In this document: one piece after another, positions 15,782 through 18,630 of the stretch
Position numbering within the stretch: the stretch's first letter is position 1
How the letters are laid out: every line of letters starts with the position of its first letter
NCBI GenBank assembly: GCA_030151865.1
Contig: JASLCK010000216.1
Span: 1-18,630, forward strand
Origin: Rhodospirillaceae bacterium
GTDB lineage: Bacteria > Pseudomonadota > Alphaproteobacteria > Rhodospirillales > Magnetospirillaceae
Reading direction: 5' to 3'
DNA: 18,630 nucleotides
Translations under genes and position numbers: made by a program
The notes under the pieces: generated by a model
What the model saw: only the letters and a program-made list of their open reading frames with translations
What the model was told of the DNA's origin: nothing
The model's database searches: none

Positions 15782-16042
15782 ATGCCTGATAATTTAGACG
15801 AAATGGACCCCGGCACCCGCCGCCATATCCGCTTTCGCCTGCTGCAATTTCTGATGCTGGTGATGATCGGTATTTTTCTGTTCATCGCCGCCGTTGCCGA
15901 ACCAATCTTTGGCTCGGCCGATCTAGGGTGGACCTTCCTGGTGCTTTTGCTGCTGGCCCTGTTGGGATTTTGGTGGTCGGGGCAACAGGCGGAACGCCGT
16001 CGCCCCGGCTTCAACCACCAATCCTATGCACCCGGGGAATAG
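15782..16042 (+). CDS. Small two-TM membrane protein, function unknown
   Basis: I do not recognise a family. The 86-residue product has an acidic N-terminus, a basic turn (RRHIRFR at 13-19), a transmembrane helix at about 20-38, a short loop (AEPIFGSADLGW), a second helix at about 51-66 and a basic tail with QQAERRRPG. By the positive-inside rule both ends should face the cytoplasm. The frame is open upstream, and ATG 15737 or a TTG at 15710 could be used, but those starts overlap a hairpin and add a low-complexity stretch. GGGA lies about 10 nt before ATG 15782. The two-helix pattern and conserved-looking length support a real gene. It lies between dnaK (divergent) and a glycosyltransferase gene 84 bp downstream. 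Confidence 0.6.
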   Translation: MPDNLDEMDPGTRRHIRFRLLQFLMLVMIGIFLFIAAVAEPIFGSADLGWTFLVLLLLALLGFWWSGQQAERRRPGFNHQSYAPGE

Positions 16043-16126
16043 CCGGACCACCAGCCCGCCCCCCTTTCGCAAGCAAGCCCCTTCCCACGGCTTTTCGCCT
16101 TCTCTAGTATTGGGGCATCTTTCTTT

Positions 16127-17101
16127 GTGATTGCTGATGGTGCCGTGACTTCCACCCCCCGCCTGTCCGTTGTTGTTCCCTGCTACAATGAAGCCCCCAA
16201 TGTGGAGGCATTCTTCGCACGTCTGGTCCCGGTGCTGGAAAGCACACAACTGACTTGGGAAGTGGTCTGCATCAATGACGGCAGCCGCGACGACACCCTG
16301 GAACGGCTGAGGGCCGTGCATCAGCGCGACCCCCGCATCAAGGTGCTGGACCTGTCGCGCAATTTCGGCAAGGAACGCGCCTTGTCGGCGGGCTTGGCCC
16401 ATGCCCGAGGCGACGCCGTCATTCCCATGGACAGCGATTTGCAGCATCCGCCGGAAACCATTCCCGCCCTGATCGCCAAATGGCAGGAAGGCTATGAAGT
16501 GGTGTTCGCCGTGCGTAATCACCGGACCGGTCAGGGATGGCTGTCACAGTTGCAGGCCCGGCTGTTCTACTGGGTCTTCGACAAAATGTCGGAAGTGCCG
16601 CTGCCGCGCGAGGTGGGTGATTTCCGACTGATGGACCGCAAGGTGGTCGATGTCATCAACGCCATGCCAGAACGCACCCGCTTTATGAAGGGGATTTTCG
16701 CCTGGGTCGGCTTCCGCCAGACCGGTGTGCCTTACGAACAGGAAGAGCGACGCTATGGCGAAACCAAGTGGGGGTCTTTGAAGCTGCTCAGCTTCGCCTT
16801 TGATGGTCTGGTGGCGTTTTCCGACTATCCCTTGCGCATCTGGGCGCTGGTAGGCTCGGTGATTTCCGGCTTTGCCTTTTTCTATATCGTCGTCCGACTG
16901 ATCCGCACTCTGCTTTATGGCATCGATGTGCCGGGCTATGAATCGATCATCGTCATCATGCTGTTCCTGGGCGGCGTGCAATTGATCACGCTGGGGGTGA
17001 TCGGCCATTATCTGGGCCGCGTCTTCAACGAGGTCAAAGGCCGCCCGTTGTTCATCGTGCGCGACAAGCTGGGCTTCGACCCAGGCGAACCGAAGCTATA
17101 A
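16127..17101 (+). CDS. GT2-family glycosyltransferase (DPM1/GtrB/ArnC type)
   Basis: This membrane-attached glycosyltransferase is likely to move a sugar from a nucleotide donor to polyprenyl phosphate. It has 324 residues. The GT-A domain begins LSVVVPCYNEAPNVEAF (about 13-29), continues with VVCINDGSRDDT (47-57), DLSRNFGKERALSAGL (75-90) and the metal-binding DSD at 102-104 in PMDSDLQHPPE. RYGETKWGSLKLLSFAFDGL precedes two C-terminal transmembrane helices (about 237-260 and 272-300). This architecture is that of GtrB/YkcC/ArnC proteins, which make undecaprenyl-phosphate sugars for O-antigen, lipid A or glycan decoration; the sugar cannot be told. The start is probably GTG at 16127, with GTG 16145 also possible; neither has a strong ribosome site. 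Confidence 0.88.
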   Translation: MIADGAVTSTPRLSVVVPCYNEAPNVEAFFARLVPVLESTQLTWEVVCINDGSRDDTLERLRAVHQRDPRIKVLDLSRNFGKERALSAGLAHARGDAVIPMDSDLQHPPETIPALIAKWQEGYEVVFAVRNHRTGQGWLSQLQARLFYWVFDKMSEVPLPREVGDFRLMDRKVVDVINAMPERTRFMKGIFAWVGFRQTGVPYEQEERRYGETKWGSLKLLSFAFDGLVAFSDYPLRIWALVGSVISGFAFFYIVVRLIRTLLYGIDVPGYESIIVIMLFLGGVQLITLGVIGHYLGRVFNEVKGRPLFIVRDKLGFDPGEPKL

Positions 17102-17142
17102 TTTGGCCATAATCGCCAGTCTATCTTACGATGGATCGGCAG

Positions 17143-17158
17143 GACCACCCTGGTCTTT
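17143..17158 (+). terminator. Possible weak terminator after the glycosyltransferase gene
   Basis: GACCA-CCC-TGGTC is a 5-bp stem with a 3-nt loop followed by TTT then GGGG. It lies in the 106-bp gap before chvI. Too short to be confident. Confidence 0.25.
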
Positions 17159-17196
17159 GGGGTGTTTCCCATTTTTGGACCGCATCACCGTACCTT

Positions 17197-17200
17197 GAGG
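17197..17200 (+). promoter_or_regulatory. Shine-Dalgarno site supporting a TTG start for chvI
   Basis: GAGG lies 7 nt before TTG 17208. There is no ATG or GTG at a suitable place, and the family N-terminus begins right after this TTG. Confidence 0.7.
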
Positions 17201-17207
17201 ACTGATC

Positions 17208-17909
17208 TTGGCCCAAACCATTGCCCTGGTCGATGACGACCGCAACATCCTGACCTCGGTTTCCATCGCGTTGGAAGCCGAAGGGTTCAAGGTGCGTACC
17301 TATAACGACGGCACCGAAGCCCTGCGGGGATTGTCATCCCAGCCGGTCGATCTGGCGGTGCTCGACATCAAGATGCCGCGTATGGACGGGATGGAACTGT
17401 TGCAGCGCCTGCGCAAAACCTCGGCCGTGCCGGTGATCTTTCTGACCTCGAAAGATGACGAGGTGGACGAGGTGCTGGGCCTGCGCATGGGCGCCGACGA
17501 TTATATCAAAAAGCCGTTTTCCCAGCGCCTGCTGATCGAACGCATCCGTGCTCTGTTGCGCCGTGGCGAGTTGGCCCGCGAACCGGCGGAAGTCACCGCC
17601 GCCCAGGTGGTGGTGCGCGGCGAACTGGTACTGGACCCGTCGCGTCATGCCTGTACCTGGAAGGGTCAGGCGGTTGACCTGACCGTTACCGAATTCCTGA
17701 TCCTGAAATCCCTGGCGATCCGCCCCGGCCACGTCAAAAACCGTGACCAGTTGATCGATGCGGCTTACGGCGAACATATTTATGTAGATGACCGCACCAT
17801 CGACAGCCACATCAAACGGCTGCGCAAAAAGTTCCGCGATGTGGACGACGATTTCGGCCATATCGAAACGCTCTATGGCGTCGGCTATCGGTATCGCGAA
17901 GACCCGTGA
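17208..17909 (+). CDS. chvI: Response regulator ChvI (OmpR family)
   Basis: ChvI is the DNA-binding partner of the sensor kinase ChvG; in alphaproteobacteria the pair controls envelope integrity, acid response and host-related genes. The 233-residue protein has a receiver domain (1-115) with acidic residues D10, D11 and D12, phospho-acceptor D53 in VLDIKMPRMDG, T80, and K102 in IKKPFSQRLL. The winged-helix effector domain follows (about 135-233), with LTVTEFLILKSLAIRPGHVKNRDQL and DRTIDSHIKRLRKKF, ending GVGYRYRED. The opening TIALVDDDRNILTSVSIALEAEGF is close to the ChvI consensus. Translation starts at a TTG. The stop overlaps the chvG start by 4 bp (GTGA), so the two are translationally coupled. 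Confidence 0.95.
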   Translation: MAQTIALVDDDRNILTSVSIALEAEGFKVRTYNDGTEALRGLSSQPVDLAVLDIKMPRMDGMELLQRLRKTSAVPVIFLTSKDDEVDEVLGLRMGADDYIKKPFSQRLLIERIRALLRRGELAREPAEVTAAQVVVRGELVLDPSRHACTWKGQAVDLTVTEFLILKSLAIRPGHVKNRDQLIDAAYGEHIYVDDRTIDSHIKRLRKKFRDVDDDFGHIETLYGVGYRYREDP

Positions 17910-18630
17910 AACTGCGTAAATCCACCCCTCCGTCCCAGCCTGAGTCCGATGAAGACGCAGCCGAGCAGCCGCGTCGCCGTTGGCGGCGGCGTTGGATTCC
18001 CCTGGCCTCGCCGCTGACCCGGCGCATTCTGGCGGTTAATGTTCTTGCCCCTTGCATCCTGGTGGCGGGGCTGTTCTATCTGGATCGTTACAAAAACGAA
18101 CTGATTGCCGCCGAACTGGAATCCTTACGCATTCGCGGCGAGATGTACGCCGCTGCCATTGGCGAAGGGGCGGTCAACGACACCGGCTTGGAGATCCCCG
18201 ATCTGGCCCCGCAGATGGCCCGACAAATGGTGCGCCGCCTGTCCACCCCGGCACGGGTCCGTGCCCGGCTGTTCATCCCCTCGGGCGAACAGATCGCCGA
18301 CAGCCGCACGTTGATGGCGGGCAATACCCTGGTTCAGGTAGAAGACCTGCCGCCGCCGGAAACCGGGCTGTTTCTGCGGGTCTTCAGCGCCACCTACAAC
18401 TTCTTTACCGCCTCGCCCCTGGCGGATGCCGGACTGCCGATCTATCGCGAAAAGGCCCGCCCCAAGGCCACCGATTACCCGGAAGTGGTTCAGGCCCTGA
18501 GCGGCGACGCCGCCTGGGCGGTCCGCGGCACCCGCAATCACCGTCTGCTGCTGACGGTGGCGGTGCCGGTGCAGCGTTATAAGCAGGTTCTGGGCGCGGT
18601 GATGTTGTCGTCATCGGGCGACGACATTCA
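17906..18630 (+). CDS. chvG: Sensor histidine kinase ChvG, N-terminal part (3' truncated by window)
   Basis: The frame is open from GTG 17906 to the window end: 241 codons with no stop. The GTG overlaps the chvI stop. Residues 1-40 are cytoplasmic, polar and then strongly basic (RRRWRRRW at 23-30). A transmembrane helix lies at about 41-60 (ILAVNVLAPCILVAGLFYL). From 61 on is the periplasmic sensor region, beginning DRYKNELIAAELESLRIRGEMYAAAIGEGA, which matches the ChvG/ExoS N-terminal pattern. LLLTVAVPVQRYKQVLGAVMLSSSGDDI near the visible end resembles the part just before the second helix. HAMP, DHp and ATPase domains must lie beyond the window. Identity rests on the N-terminal pattern and the ChvI neighbour. 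Confidence 0.92.
   Translation, partial: MKLRKSTPPSQPESDEDAAEQPRRRWRRRWIPLASPLTRRILAVNVLAPCILVAGLFYLDRYKNELIAAELESLRIRGEMYAAAIGEGAVNDTGLEIPDLAPQMARQMVRRLSTPARVRARLFIPSGEQIADSRTLMAGNTLVQVEDLPPPETGLFLRVFSATYNFFTASPLADAGLPIYREKARPKATDYPEVVQALSGDAAWAVRGTRNHRLLLTVAVPVQRYKQVLGAVMLSSSGDDI

Noticed and set aside
15637..16014. 125-codon - strand frame opposite the small membrane protein
   Set aside because: Proline/arginine/serine-rich with no domain or start signal; the + strand frame encodes two coherent membrane helices.

Overview
The window reads as chromosomal core sequence from a GC-rich alphaproteobacterium, most likely in the Rhodospirillales (Magnetospirillum-like). That placement is inferred from protein character and gene order (dnaK-dnaJ-dapB, a ChvI/ChvG pair with the 'DDDRNILTSVS' receiver start, AmpG-type MFS, LrgAB); no database search was possible. 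There are 18 protein-coding genes, two of them cut by the window ends. I see no rRNA, tRNA, CRISPR array, insertion sequence, prophage or plasmid function, and no compositional island.

Layout. (1) 1-1378, + strand: 3' part of pstB and complete phoU, the end of a phosphate-uptake operon. (2) 1489-6424, - strand: transcription runs right to left through a PfkB/adenosine-type sugar kinase, typA, an AmpG-like MFS permease and inorganic pyrophosphatase; terminators lie after typA and after ppa. (3) 6581-7740, + strand: an EI24-family membrane protein and a small lipoprotein. (4) 7732-9832: a LysR regulator (-) divergent from an lrgA-lrgB (cidAB-like) pair (+), with a 19-bp perfect inverted repeat between them. 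(5) 9931-11304: nth (-) divergent from an unrecognised lipoprotein (+). (6) 11359-15374, - strand: dnaK-dnaJ-dapB. The dnaK upstream region carries a CIRCE-like operator overlapping a promoter, a separate sigma-32-like promoter and a structured leader. (7) 15782-18630, + strand: a two-TM small protein, a GT2 polyprenyl-phosphate glycosyltransferase, and chvI overlapping the start of chvG, which runs off the window.

How it fits together. Most genes are housekeeping, with an envelope and stress flavour: phosphate transport control, murein recycling (AmpG), holin-like LrgAB, DnaKJ chaperones, TypA and the ChvGI envelope sensor. I did not find a convincing undescribed multigene system. The most informative non-coding signals are the layered dnaK control region, the LysR/lrgAB operator and the long hairpin between dnaK and dnaJ. 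The least understood genes are the two lipoproteins (7297-7740, 10636-11304) and the small membrane protein (15782-16042).
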